Shown: piece after piece, positions 47,011 through 59,576 of the stretch
How the letters are laid out: each line of letters opens with the position of its first letter
How positions within the stretch are numbered: the first letter of the stretch is position 1
Source of the DNA: Echinarachnius parma
Taxonomy: Eukaryota > Echinodermata > Echinoidea > Clypeasteroida > Echinarachniidae
DNA length: 64,000 nt
Assembly: GCA_037951105.1 (NCBI GenBank)
Contig: JBAMJV010003770.1
Coordinates: 62,001-126,000, forward strand
Reading direction: 5' to 3'
Translations under genes and position numbers: made by a program
The notes under the pieces: generated by a model
What the model saw: only the letters and a program-made list of their open reading frames with translations
Told to the model about the DNA's origin: nothing
Databases searched by the model: none

Positions 47011-47236
47011 CTATTGATTAATAATGATAGCAATAAAACGGTGAGATAATAGAGTACATCCTAGATATCATTAGTTTTACTGATTGCCTAGGGGCTGTCA
47101 AAGATGGTGCCGAGTTGCGTTTATATTGGGTGCCGAGTTATATAGCTGATTAATTGCCTAATAGGTGATGATTTATTTGCCGTGTGTCGAATCCGTGCCA
47201 AGTTGGCGACATATTGGATTAAGATTGGTACTAATA

Positions 47237-47412
47237 CCCAGCTAGCCACCTGACGTCGGGCCGATGTCGGAAGTTGGTTGCCGGATGTCGGCATATCGCC
47301 GTTGGCTCGAGGTTAAAATGTCCGCCAGCCCAACATCGTCACGACGTCATTTTTGTGATATATTGGCATAACGTCATTTTCCGACAATGGCCCAACATCA
47401 TGTCATGAGATG
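47237..47412. mobile_element. Half of the palindromic MITE (left arm only), copy B
   Basis: Begins CCCAGCTAGCCACCTGACG at the same site as the full element in copy A (19,673), but stops at the centre, TGTCATGAGATG. It then jumps to TTAGTGCCACG, which in copy A lies 25 bases beyond the right end. The right arm and a little flank have been deleted, a typical outcome of palindrome instability. Confidence 0.9.
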
Positions 47413-47699
47413 TTAGTGCCACGTCGAGTCGGGCTATGTTCCGAAATATATCACGAATCGTTTGCAGAAGGCGTGCCAATTATGGTTCCACATTTGGTGC
47501 CGCCGAGTAAGGTGCTGAGCTGAACTCAATATGGCATATTAAACTTATACAATGGAAAACATTATTTGGCAGACATTTACATGAGATCCATTAATTGATA
47601 TGATTTTCCAAAAGTGATATGTGTGCCCTACTCATATATACCAAGCGAATAAATCAGTTTAAGTCATATATAAACCTCGACACTTCACACTTTAGCTAA

Positions 47700-49460
47700 C
47701 CTGGCACCGTCACTCGGCATCCATTTCGACACCCATCTTGGCACCCATCTCGTCACCCATATCGTCATCCATCTTGACACTCATCTCGTCACCCATCTCG
47801 TCGCCACCCAGCTAGCCACCTGACGTTGGGCCGATGTCGGAATTTGGTTGCCGGATGTCGGCATATCGCCGTTGGCTCGAGGTTAAAATGTCCGCCAGCC
47901 CAACATCGTCACGACGTCATTTTTGTGATATATTGGCATAAGGTCATTTTCCGACAATGGCCCAACATCATGTCATGAGATGATGTTGGGCCATTGTCGG
48001 AAAATGACGTTATGCCAATATATCACAAAAATGACGTCGTGACGATGTTGGGCTGGCGGACATTTTAACCTCGAGCCAACGGCGATATGCCGACATCCGG
48101 CAACCAAATTCCGACATCGGCCCGACTTCAGGTGGCTAGCTGGGCAATTACGACACCCATCTCGACACTTGTCCCGTCACCTATCTCGTCGCCAATTAAG
48201 ATACCCATCTCGACACCCATCTCGTCACCTATCTCGTCACCCATTCCGAAACCCATCTTCACAACCACCTCGTCATTCATCTCGACACGCATTCCGACAC
48301 CAATCTTGTCACCAAGTTGGACACCCATCTCGTCATCCATTCCGAGACCCATCTCGACACCCATCTCGCACGCATTTCGACACCCATCTCCGTAACCAAG
48401 TTGGATACCTATCTTGACACCCATCTCGTCAAACATTCCGAGACCCATCTCGACACGCATTTTGACACCCATCTCCGTAACCAAGTTCGACACCCGTCTC
48501 GTCACCCATTCCGAGACCCATCTCGACACGCATTTCGACACCCATCTCCGTAACCAAGTTCGACACCCGTCTCGTCACCCATTCCGAGACCCATCTCGAC
48601 ACGCATTTCGACACCCATCTCCGTAACCAAGTTCGACACCCATCTCATCACCCACCCCGTCACCCATCTCGACACCCATCTCGACATCCAACAGGGACAC
48701 TATTTAGCACCCATACCGCGATTAACTCTGCATGTAAACCGCCACCCATATGACAACCCTATAACGTCGACACCCATTCACTAACTTCACCGACTACGAC
48801 ACCCATCTCGACACTCGTACCGTCACCTATCTCGTCGCCAATTAAGATACCCATCTCGACACCCATCTCGTCACCTATCTCGTCACCCATTCCGAAACCC
48901 ATCTTCACAACCACCTCGTCATTCATCTCGACACGCATTCCGACACCAATCTTGTCACCAAGTTGGACACCCATCTCGTCATCCATTCCGAGACCCATCT
49001 CGACACGCATTTTGACACCCATCTCCGTAACCAAGTTCGACACCCGTCTCGTCACCCATTCCGAGACCCATCTCGACACGCATTTCGACACCCATCTCCG
49101 TAACCAAGTTCGACACCCGTCTCGTCACCCATTCCGAGACCCATCTCGACACGCATTTCGACACCCATCTCCGTAACCAAGTTCGACACCCGTCTCGTCA
49201 CCCATTCCGAAACCCATCTCGACACGCATTTCGACACCCATCTCCGTAACCAAGTTCGACACCCATCTCGTCACCCATTCCGAGACCCATCTCGACACGC
49301 ATTTCGACACCCATCTCCGTAACCAAGTTCGACACCCATCTCGTCACCCATTCCGAGACCCATCTCGACACGCATTTCGACACCCATCTCCGTAACCAAG
49401 TTCGACACCCGTCTCGTCATCCATTCCGAGACCCATCTCGACACCCATCTCGACATCCAA
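47700..49460. repeat. 73-bp tandem array, copy B (expanded)
   Basis: Counterpart of 20,340-21,075, but more than twice as long. A block of about 500 bp (48,170-48,670) is followed by GGGACACTATTTAGCACCC and TAACTCTGCATG. A second version of the block (48,790-49,455) then has the same ending. The array was therefore duplicated at a higher order. Units are 73 bp with CCGAGACCCATCTCGACACG. Repeated short frames on both strands are not genes. Confidence 0.9.
47807..48144. mobile_element. Second full palindromic MITE, CA target duplication, copy B only
   Basis: 338 bp, with the same termini and palindromic arms as 19,673-20,010. It splits TCGCCAATTACG of the satellite (seen intact in copy A near 20,431) into TCGCCA and CAATTACG, so CA is duplicated. 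The preference is for a 2-bp target, not strictly TA. Confidence 0.88.
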
Positions 49461-49770
49461 CAGGGACACTATTTAGCACCCATACCGCGATTAACTCTGC
49501 ATGTAAACCGGCACCCATATGACAACTATATAACGTCGACACCCATTCACTAACTTGCCAATTTGATAAGTTAGTGAATGGGTGTCGACGTTATATAGTT
49601 GTCATATGGGTGCCGGTTTACATGCAGAGTTAATCGCGGTATGGGTGCTAAATAGTGTCCCTGTTGGATGTCGAGATGGGTGTCGAGATGGGTGACGGGG
49701 TGGGTGACGAGATGGGTGTCGAACTTGGTTACGGAGATGGGTGTCGAAATGCGTGTCGAGATGGGTCCCA
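49460..49770. repeat. Inverted duplication at the end of the 73-bp array
   Basis: Two long arms are inverted around an 11-base spacer at 49,557-49,567. TAACTT at 49,551 pairs with AAGTTA at 49,568, and the match runs outward through CGTCGACACCCATTCAC and GGCACCCATATGAC. The outer part of the right arm (GACGGGGTGGGTGACGAG) matches 48,645-48,665, not the adjacent left arm. The inverted copy is therefore a mosaic. Copy A has no inversion here. Confidence 0.88.
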
Positions 49771-50571
49771 ACTCGGCACACCAGATAGAAGGTACATCTT
49801 CCGCAATCAACTGATGATATATTTCGGAATGTAACCCCAACCCGACTCGTCGTGGCGCTTACTCAATATGCATGAAATGTATATTTCTACCCACGTGGCA
49901 TGTCGATATGGCATTTTAATTCGGAACTAACTCATCATATTTCACTCGGCATCTATACATTCGGAACTCAACATGGCATCGTATTTGACACCAACCAACA
50001 ACTTGGCAAATAACTTAACATCTTACTCAGCAAAAAATTCGGCCCGAATATAATATGAGTTTGCACGAATGCGATATGATTGTGCCAATATATGACATAC
50101 TTTTGCCCAAATCTATGTGTTTGACATGAATATGACATGCTTTTGTATGAATGTTGGGTGCTTTTTGCCCGAATATGGCCGTTTTTTAAACTCAAGAGGG
50201 GATGCAGCCTCCCGCCTCCTACTCATTTGCCGCCTTGTAAGCCTATATTCTATAAGCAATCCCCCAATTTGTTATTTATTTTACTTCCTATATACAACGA
50301 ATTGATTATCATCATGCTACCAATCTTGCCCGATGACATATTTTGTATTGTACATTTGTTAAGCACGTGTACGAAAACTGGTGTACAGACATTCATAGAC
50401 ATTCGGTGTATCTTTTTCACCTCATAATTTTCATTAAATTGTGACTTTTACGCACATCTTGTGGGAGTTGCGGCGGCTGACCATCACGGTCGCCCCCCCC
50501 CCCCCCCCCCCCCCCTTCCTCCGTCCTAGCTCCGCCCCTAACCGGGTTATGCCAATGTACATACTCAGCAT

Positions 50572-52350
50572 ATCAATGTCTTAAGATTTGTACAGGTGCC
50601 CTTTCAGGCACTTCGCTACAAACATTGCAAGCAGAGACATGTGAAATGCCTCTGGATTTACGGAGAAAATTATTTTGTTCTCGTTATAAAGTAAAGATAG
50701 AACAAACTATAGACCATCCTTTGAATGAGGTTATACAGAATTGTCATAATGACAATCTTGAAAATAAATTACGCAAACCTTTTTGTTATCGACTATTGGA
50801 TTTGGTTACAGTAGATAAAGATGTTATACAAAAACGTGCATCACTGCCAAATCCTCCTTGGCACATAATGATACCAAATGTTTGTATGGATTTAAAAGAA
50901 AGTGTTGATAAAAAAGATAATATTCATAGTATAAAATTTGAAACATTAGAATATATTAATATGAAATGGTCTAGAGAGTTGCATATATTTACGGATGGTT
51001 CGAAAAATCCCCTTAATGGAAATGCATCTGCAAGCTTTTATGTTCCGAGCATGGATATTATTGAAAAAAAGAGGCTAACAAATTTCAGTTCATCATATAA
51101 AGCTGAATTAGTTGCTATAATTCTTGCATTGAATTGGCTAGAACAATTTGATAATTTATATGTTGGAATTGTTATATTTATTGATTGTTTGAGTGCCCTA
51201 ATGGCGATAAGAAATTGGAATGAAGATGTATGCGTCAGTGAAATATTAATGAAATTAATGATTCTTAAACATCAAGGAATCCACGTTTTCCTTGAGTGGA
51301 TTCCCGGACATTGTGGTGTTGTAGGTAATGAGATTGCAGACCTCTCAGCGAAACAAGCCCTTGGACACACTTTTATTGAAATAGAAAATAAATTGAATGA
51401 ATCAGAAGTAAATGCAATACTGTCATTATATGTTGTAAATATGTGGCAGGAAAGGTGGAATGCCTCGAATAGTGTCTTAAAGAAAATGAAAAAGAATATA
51501 AATATAAAATACATTGATACATGGTGCTCTAAAAATAGAAAAAAATGAAGTATTGTTACACAGGATTCGAATGGGGTGTCTTGGACTCAATGCACATTTA
51601 CATAAAATTGGTCTTAAATTATCCGGCGATTGTCAGTTTTGTAATGAAATTGAAACTTTTGAACACTTTCTTGTTGATTGTACGAAATATATTATTGAAA
51701 GGACAATGTTATTTGTAGAATTAGGAATTAATGAAAAACAAGATATATATAAGATGTTGGAAATATTCGATACAAAATTGCAAGTGGCATTGATTAATTT
51801 CATTTATAGAACTAGAAGGTTCGATGAATAGCAAAAAAAGGATTTGTATTCAGATTATTGTAAATATTTGCTTAGCATCTCTATTATATTGTTTTAGTGT
51901 AAGTTTATTTTTGTATACAATTACTAACAAATTGATGTATTCTATGTAAAAGAGCCCACTGAATGAGTGCTTTATTTGATGTTTGTTGAATGTTTGAAAT
52001 TGATGAAAATATATATTGTTTTTGAATTTGGCATGCATAATTGCATTATTTGGAGCCCAACAGATTGCACCTGACACCTCATTTTCGAGCATCTGAGGGG
52101 TCTAGGCTCGGCTTGCACACATACCCTGGTATGTCACCGAGCTGAGAAGTCTGCACGATGTACTGTGCCGGACTGACCAGATGATGCACTGTTAGGTCGG
52201 ATTTGAGCGATGGACAGGCAGCATGAAGTAGGAACTCCATAAAAATGATTGAAAAAAAGAAGAAAAAAAAAATTATAATAATAATAATTAAGTATTATGG
52301 CGTAAATATTCATTTTGAATGAACGCCAAAATAATAAAATAACAACAACA
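50572..52350 (+). mobile_element. 5'-truncated non-LTR retrotransposon (I-superfamily type), 1.8 kb, copy B only
   Basis: The insertion is flanked by the 9-bp repeat ACTCAGCAT (50,563-50,571 and 52,351-52,359). Copy A has the uninterrupted site at 22,092-22,100. The element keeps only the last third of ORF2: the region after the reverse transcriptase, RNase H and a C-terminal CCHC motif. About 500 bp of 3' UTR follows. Near the 3' end TGGCGT...ACGCCA with inner ATTCA...TGAAT forms a stem-loop (52,297-52,328), followed by an AATAAAATAACAACAACA tail. 5' truncation is usual for target-primed reverse transcription. The presence of RNase H points to the I/Nimb/Jockey-related group; the exact clade is not fixed. 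Confidence 0.92.
50580..51831 (+). pseudogene. Non-LTR ORF2 remnant: RNase H and CCHC domains, frameshifted
   Basis: The frame is open from the truncation point, beginning LKICTGALSGTSLQTL and EMPLDLRR, a phrase typical of the segment behind the reverse transcriptase in these elements. RNase H follows: HIFTDGS with catalytic Asp, SSYKAELVAI with Glu, FIDCLSAL with Asp, and GHCGVVGNEIADLSA with His and the last Asp. All four acidic residues are present. The frame stops at 51,546-51,548 in an A-rich stretch. The sequence resumes in another frame with RIRMGCLGLNAHLHKIG and the zinc motif CQFCNEIETFEHFLVDC (C-x2-C-x7-H-x4-C), ending 51,831. One frameshift plus truncation makes it non-functional. 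Confidence 0.9.
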
Positions 52351-52359
52351 ACTCAGCAT

Positions 52360-54366
52360 CACATCGGCACCTCATCAAACATCCAAATCAGCACTAACTC
52401 AATTTACCATTCGAACCGGCACCAAACTCCACACCAATCGGGAGGGGGGGGGGGGGGGGGGTGGGGGCGGATCAGATCAGATCAATTGGTTAAGTTTTGT
52501 TAAGTTGTGTAATCAGGGGGCGGGCCCAAAACCATTGGTTTAGATGGTCGAGACCGGTAAAAAGTGGACTCAAGACCAGTAAAAAGTGAACCAGAGAATG
52601 GTTAAAAATTGACCTTTCTGAATGGGGGGGGGGGGGGGTACTGGCCACTGGCCTGCGACAGAAGAAATTGAAATCACGCATTACATGACTATGAAAAGGC
52701 ATAACGCGCAATTCGAAATTATCAAAATATTTATACTAACTAAATATATATTGTTTTTCACAGTTGAAAATAATTGACGATTGTATAACTGTCTATATAG
52801 GGACTCATTTTTTCGTTATACACAATATCTTCATGGTGTATCACTTATCGGGACGACTCTTTTAGTAAAAATGAAATATATATATCCACAATTAAATCTT
52901 AATAATATCATCATTGTACATTATCTTGTCCCCCAATATGTGTTGTATCAACGCAAGCAATGTTATATCAACAATAGGTACAGAGATGGCATCTGTGTGC
53001 ATCCGACTCGAAAGCAAGTTAATTTCAGATCGATCTTACAGATAGATCAGAAAATTGTGTTATTTTGCCGTTTACTATGTAATAATAACAATAATATGGA
53101 ATATTCATAATGCGCAATATCCACCTCATACGGTGCTCAAAGCGCATTGAAAAAGATAGTTTATAATAATGAAACAAACAAGAATGAAGGGAAGAAAGAA
53201 GGTCTACTTAAATGCTGTTTGAAACAAATGATATTTCAACCTGTCCTTAAATGTGTCCACGGTGCCACTATTCCGAATATGTGAGGGTAATTGATTCCAA
53301 AGGAATGGTCCAGCGTGTGCAAAGGACCTGCCCCCCCCCCCCCCCTCCAGTTTGTGCGCGTTATACACTCTTATCTATATTTGTCTAACATCACAAACTC
53401 AAAAGTAGGACATTTGTTTCCAAGAAGCAATTGTGTATGATATTTTGTTATTTTGGTCAAAATAAAAATCAATTTATGTCAAAGGCAGAAACCCGTCAAC
53501 CCTTGTGCACCTAAATGTGTCATAAGCATGAATATTCATGTTCAAGATGCAATGGACCAGGGGGTGTTTGACAAAGATTCAAAGTTGAACTAAACTCTAA
53601 GTTGGACCTTACTATTATGGAAAGCCATGTGTAGCCTTGGAATAAAACATATTAAAGAATGCAAGTATTTTAGACTTAAATAAGAAACCTCATTGATAAT
53701 AGAAAATATTACGAGGATTTGATTTGATAAGCTAAACAACAGGGTAGAAGAGAAACGAGGAAGCTCCAAGTAATTTTCGTGGAGTTAGACACTTTACAGG
53801 CCTCACTTTAAGTAACCTTAAAAGATTTTTGATTTGGCCTAGTATTTAATCATTGATTCAGATGTTATAGCTTGTGGCGGAGTATGATTACTGTATAATA
53901 AAGCATAATGTTATGAGTTTAGCTTTTGACTTGAGGAGTCGTTTGCATTTCTGAGAGATTTGCTTAACCTGTGTATATGTACTCTTGGTAGTATATATAA
54001 TATTGTATACAGTCTCAGAGTGTGAGACCATGTTTTGTTTTAGTCATTAAATTCATTTTAACTTTAAACATTTTGTGAGAGAATATTCTTTATTTCGTGT
54101 ATACTTTTGGGAAACTACAAAACATCCACGAATCCCTGACACTGGGGACGAAGGTGATTGACCACAAGGCGCCGTCACACTATCATTCCTTTTACAAAAA
54201 TACGAGTAATTGCGAAAATCAAATCTACCTAGTTTTGCTTAACGGGGTGATGACGCCTACAAAAACCTTTTTACTCCTAATTATGTAATCCAAACATTAG
54301 ATCAAAAGAAGAACTACTAATTTAATTTACGGTTAATGTGTTAAGCCAATAATCATAATAATAATA
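52360..54366. other. Intron 1 of gene B continued, no exon seen
   Basis: Collinear with 22,101-24,571. It contains poly-G tracts (52,442 and 52,624), a single copy of the 173-bp block (from 53,696) and the empty site of the copy A MITE (TA at 53,994). It has about 50 bp near 53,925-53,975 that copy A lacks. No coding exon is recognised. Confidence 0.55.
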
Positions 54367-54919
54367 TTAAAGGGATAGTTGAGTTTTGGTAAAGAGAGTA
54401 GTTTTGGTCAAACTGAATTTTAGTAACTAAAACCTACACCATTACATTACATAACTCTACCATGCTTGAAAGGAATGCAAACTTACTAATGACTAAGTAA
54501 AAAGCCTGTTATCATTCAAAAAGATCCGTTACAATTCAAGAGGGCGCTCTCTAAAAACTCATCGGTCTCAACCATTGAAACAAAAATATTGCGCATGGTG
54601 TAGTTTTGTTAAAATAGTGATTAGAGAGATAATCAACAACTATTTAAAAACCTCTTTTGCAAATTTTTAAAAAGAGGAAGCATTTAAAAAAAATGTGAAC
54701 GGCTGGTTCAAAATCATTGAATACTTGTGGGGTCCCACAATTATTACAAATTGCTATGTTTATGGATATTTCAGCCATTTCTGAACCGATTTTGATCAAA
54801 AAATAAAGTTTATTCTGTCACTAAAATATGCTCTTTCAAATTTTACTCATTTTTTCATTATCTAACAAAAAATTATTTTGTGTAGCGCCCTCTATACCAA
54901 AACTCAACTATCCCTTTAA
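54367..54919. mobile_element. TTAAAGGGATAG...CTATCCCTTTAA MITE, copy B
   Basis: Orthologous to 24,572-25,138, with several small indels. Both termini are intact. Confidence 0.75.
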
Positions 54920-55920
54920 TACATACTGTTTCTAAGCGCATTTCAAACGGAAGTATACAACTAATATGATCTTTCATCATGTTTCGATTACAAATTTATG
55001 CAGCTGAACATAAATCTTAATATGACTTTTCATAAGATGTGTTTTATACGATACGGAAACTCTTGAAAACTCAATACTATATAATCATAATAATTATGAT
55101 ATTTCAAGTATTGAAGTTTGAAGTTTATTTTTTGTCTTATTTCATTATTTGAATGATGTTTGTAATCATCTTGCTCTTACATTATCTCATTATCTTTCCT
55201 TTGTTTTATTATTTACAACCGCAAAGAAAATTAGAAACGCAATACTTAATACAGGCTTGTAAACAAACTGCAAACATCACTGGGTAAAATAATTTCAATG
55301 GGTACTATAAGCTAAGAGATGATATAGCTCTAAATTTTATATAGGCCTACTTGTTTTTGTTTAAACAACGGAAATTATCATGAATGAGAAGTTACTTTCC
55401 GATTTAAATACATTAAGATAATAATAATAATAATAATAATATCCAATTATATGAACAGAACAGCATAATAAAACAAACAAGATTGTACAAACTCAAAGAA
55501 TATTGAAATAATAATTTTACTTACAATCGAGTCGATACTAAATGTAAAACTGCTTACGTGGAGACAATCCGGACTTAAAAAAAAAATGCCTTCAATGGAT
55601 ACATTGATGATTTTCTTTTAATTTCGTTCTTTTCACTCTTTGTAAAACCCATTTTATACAATATTTATAAATATATCACATTTTTAAAACAACAACAACA
55701 AAATATCTTACGTTCGTGTTTATATTATCATGTTCCCATCTTGATGGTCTGTAAAACGACGGTAGTAACATTGCGCACTATAAAGCTGGGATAACTTATC
55801 CATTGTGTACATAATATATACGTTAACAAAATCATTAAAACATACAACATTTACAATCAATCAAAACGATATATATATAAAGAACATTCAAAATAAAAAA
55901 TCTTCGTAAAAATTACTTAC

Positions 55921-55981
55921 ATTCGACTCGCTCCTTGTTGCATAACTGCTCCCGCTCTGCCTCCGATGGTTTTAACACCAT
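55921..55981 (-). CDS. Possible alternative first exon of the same gene, copy B
   Basis: Counterpart of 26,193-26,253. The ATG, open frame, donor and phase are all kept; one residue differs (NKERVE for NNERVE). That the frame is kept despite nearby intron changes mildly supports function, but 61 nt is too short to be decisive. Confidence 0.4.
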
Positions 55982-56067
55982 ACACCAAATATAAGCATCA
56001 ACATAACAATACAAATCTTAAATATCGAATATTCGAAACAAACGCAAAATCTCAATAAATGACTTAC

Positions 56068-56269
56068 ACTCCCTCTGCTCCTGGTTATAGAGCCGCTGCC
56101 TCTCCAGCTTACAGCCATCATCGAGGTCAGCGGTGATCTCCGGGAGAGGGTTTGTCCTGTTGTTGAATTGGGGGACCCTCTTCAGCTCCCCCAGCTGACC
56201 CTTATTCTTTTCCTTCTTTCGACCCTTCTGACCCTTTTTCTGGCCCTTCGGTGGCTTTTCTTCCTCCAT
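56068..56269 (-). CDS. Same gene, copy B, exon 1 of 4 (start)
   Basis: Counterpart of 26,340-26,541. The 67 residues are identical to copy A, with the same donor GAGT/GTAAGT. The start is MEEEKPPKGQKKGQKGRKKE. The coding total is again 1,806 nt when joined to 46,267-47,010, 45,300-45,638 and 44,388-44,908. The 5' flank is shared with copy A up to the end of the segment, so both copies keep about 790 bp of potential promoter. Confidence 0.8.
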
Positions 56270-57060
56270 CGTGATGGTCTGTCTTAGGTGGCCCCCTATA
56301 TGGGCAGGGAATTTTTGTTTCGGCTTTCTTTTCCCCGAGTTTTATTAGTATTTTGTCTTAAAAAGACGAGTTTGCAGACAGGTTCTGCGTGTTGGTTATT
56401 TGAGTTTGTTTCAAGGTTTTCCTTGATGACTTTTGTGATTGTTGGTAGTTCTTAATTCGGTATCCAACAGGAAACCGAGTTGAAAAGTTTCACAAATTCA
56501 GTAGATTCTGCTTTTTGGTCTGATTGAGCAGATTTCCTGGTGACTTTTAAAGGCAAATTTCTTAGAAATTTCGCTGTGCGTCTGATTAGTATCTTTCGCA
56601 ATAGTCAACTGTGAATTCCTATATGTAAAGAGTATGTTGACTAAAAAATGTGCGGTTGGTATGGTAATTTCATGCGGGCTGGGGGGATGCGTTTATCCAT
56701 ATGCGCGCAAAGTATTATGACGTATGAAAGGAATTCTTGCTCGCGCGCTCCTGATAGTGTGTGCGGCGAGTGGAATTCTTCATTATTCTTTAGAAAGGGG
56801 TAGAAGTTGTGATTTCGAAGCGAAGGATACTTGGTACTTGGTATGTTTATCTTCCTGATACTCTAAAAAGGAGTTTTGACTGGAGAAATATAACGAGTTT
56901 ACACTAAAATTAAAAATTCTTTGTTTTCCAGATTTAAACTTAATCTTTATAAAGTAATTCAAAGACCAATAGATGTCAAACATTCACACACACCAACCTT
57001 TAGAAAATGGTTAGTTCTACCGCATACGAAAATATGTATAAGATATCTGACCTAATGAAT

Positions 57061-58080
57061 ATTCATCATTTGCCCTTTTTTAACGAATTTTCTCTACCTG
57101 AGCTAACTGTTGTTGTTTTTGTAATTATTGTGTGTGTATGTGTTGGGGGAAGGGGGGCGAGTACAAGCGGCAATTATTGGGGCATACGGGTGTTACCCTT
57201 TTTTATTCATTGCTCTCTTTTAACCCTCATCTCCCTCTTCCTATTTTACCTTGGCGGTGTCACTTCATATAGAAAAGGGGTGACACATGATCGTTCTAGA
57301 GGTAATGAAGCATTTCGTGTACACTTTCAGCAAATTTTACCCTTTAAAACACAAAACAGGTACAAAACGGCATACAAAATTACCCTAATTTTTCCATTTC
57401 GAGTACACATTACCCAATTTGTGGCCCTTTTCGAAAGGGTATAATATTTTCAAATATTCAAATTTCGCGAACATTTAAATTAAATTTGCATCCTTTTTTC
57501 TCATCTCCGCCAACCTATTTATGGAGTATGTTTTTCTCCGCGCATTTTTTGTTTTAAATGCAAAAATGTACCCGTTTTCGCGAAATTGTGAACGATCATG
57601 CTTTTACTAGTACACGCCCCACTCATACTCTTATTTTACTAGGCTACTGTCTAATTAGGTTTTGTTTGTACAATGGTTTCACTATATTTTCCTATTTATT
57701 ATCGTGTATAATTATACAATTTATTATGAATAGGTCAATATTCTCAGCACACTACTACACCACTGTTCAGAGATGTAGTAGGGTTGTTAATGGCCAAACA
57801 TTTGGGTGGTATCCAACAGGAAACGATTGTTTTACTTGGCACACATATTCCTTGGATCAAAAGAAGAAAATTCATCCAAAGAGACACTCTGTATCTATGC
57901 AAATTTGGCCTAATTTCCATAATTTATGCAAATGTATTCATGGGAATGGGATATCTATGCCAATGGTGTTTTTATTGACATATTTGAGAGATCATATTCC
58001 TTGGATCAAAAGAAGAAAATTCATAGGCAAACAAAAGGATAATACTGCTCATTATAATCCCATCCCTAACTAAAATTCTA
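57061..58080. other. Single-copy flank with two open frames, probably non-coding
   Basis: Frames at 57,007-57,444 and 57,558-58,073 are fairly long, but have no recognisable domain and AT-driven composition. The 32-bp phrase starting CATATTCCTTGGATCAAAAG occurs at 57,844-57,875 and again at 57,993-58,024, so part of the second frame is a small direct repeat. I do not call a gene here. Confidence 0.4.
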
Positions 58081-59576
58081 CTCCGTAAAATTTATAATAG
58101 TAAAATAATAAGTAATTGTTTGTATGCATAAGTATGACCTATTAATCTCTGATCAACATAAGCAAAATACTGAATTGTATTTGTATATACATGTAGTTCA
58201 AACACGCATAAGAACGACAGGACACAATCAGTTCTGACTACCATATACTTTATGTATTTAATTGTTCAGCGCCAAACATCAGTGGCTAAAAACACCCACA
58301 TCATTATAAAGCAAACACTAAGGACATTGACAGAATTATCTTTTGAGTAACAGCACAATAGACATTGACAGAATTATCATTTTAGTTACGTTATACATAA
58401 TATAACTTTATTTAGTTTAGCCCTCAGAGCGCTATAAAAACACAATTGGCTGTACAAATAAAAAATAAGCAAATTGTTTTTGCTAAGCTTTTGCTCGGAG
58501 ATGACTGCTTCACATTGAGCACTTCCAACACTGACAATAACATGTCTCATTCAGAGAGCTTTCAAACAACAATCATGGATATAGTTATGAGATATATGCA
58601 CCACAATAGGAAAATTCCTTGCTTTAACAAGTAGATTCTCAATTATTTTTTTTACGATGCGCAATGATCTGTGCATTTTTAAAAAGTCTTCTGCAGGTAG
58701 TCGAAGCAGCTCCGTCATAATCATCACTACCGCAATTCGGCGGATGATTGCCAAAGTAAAGTTGGTGACAATTATGCGCTTATACTTGTATTCTCAGCAA
58801 AAGATGAGCAAAAGCAGCTGCTTATTTGTACACGTACAACCTTGTTAATTTTGCAACAACATGCAATAAACGGTTATGCGACAACATTATTTTGAAAAAT
58901 AAATAATCAACACATAACTCACAAACTTGATTACATAATATAGCATTTTTCATACGTAAGAACATTTTCAAACACATAGACAATGGAAGAATAATGTGTC
59001 TGCAGTCAACCTCTGCACGTATAGTAATTACACTTTTTTTTAAATGAAGAATTTAACAAGGCTAAAGTTGAATAAAAGATTAATCAACTTTCTCTGTTAA
59101 ATCAAACAGTCTCCAATTGATCCAGATAAGCGAAACTTTGACATTCTAATATAATTATCTTTTAATAAATTGGATAACAGTGTATATCAAACTGGAATGT
59201 TGTTTTACTTTTCCAAACAAAAATCTATTAAAATTATTCTATTGCACTAACAAATTCCATAACTACAGTTATTAATTTTTTTTGCCAATAAGTCAGCCAG
59301 GTTATGTTTTATATTTCCCTATCATCTAACATTAACAACTCTACTTTGATTCATTAAATAAAAGAAAATATGCATGATTACAAACATTTCAATGTGAATA
59401 CAATTATGAAGGGATAAACTCCATCTGAACTATGCATCTAGTTCACATAGCTGTATTTCTAAAGCATAAACAAATTGTATGATCACTATTAACAAAATAT
59501 AAAAGTAAGAAGTACAATGCTCCATGTTACAGATGTATTACATAATACAGTTATAAATGAGGAAACAATAGTAATC

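Larger units (their letters stand above)
32941..57060. repeat. Duplicated segment, copy B (24.1 kb)
   Basis: Direct repeat of 5,851-27,336. It is larger because it holds a SINE (36,000), a Crypton-like element (40,941), an extra palindromic MITE (47,807), a longer 73-bp array and a LINE fragment (50,572). It has lost most of the 46-bp minisatellite core. The four exons of the minus-strand gene are intact. The match ends after ACCTAATGAAT at 57,060. Confidence 0.9.

Noticed and set aside
57007-57444. 145-codon frame crossing the end of the duplicated segment
   Set aside because: Starts in shared sequence and continues in unique sequence only by chance; no domain and no splice signals that I would defend.
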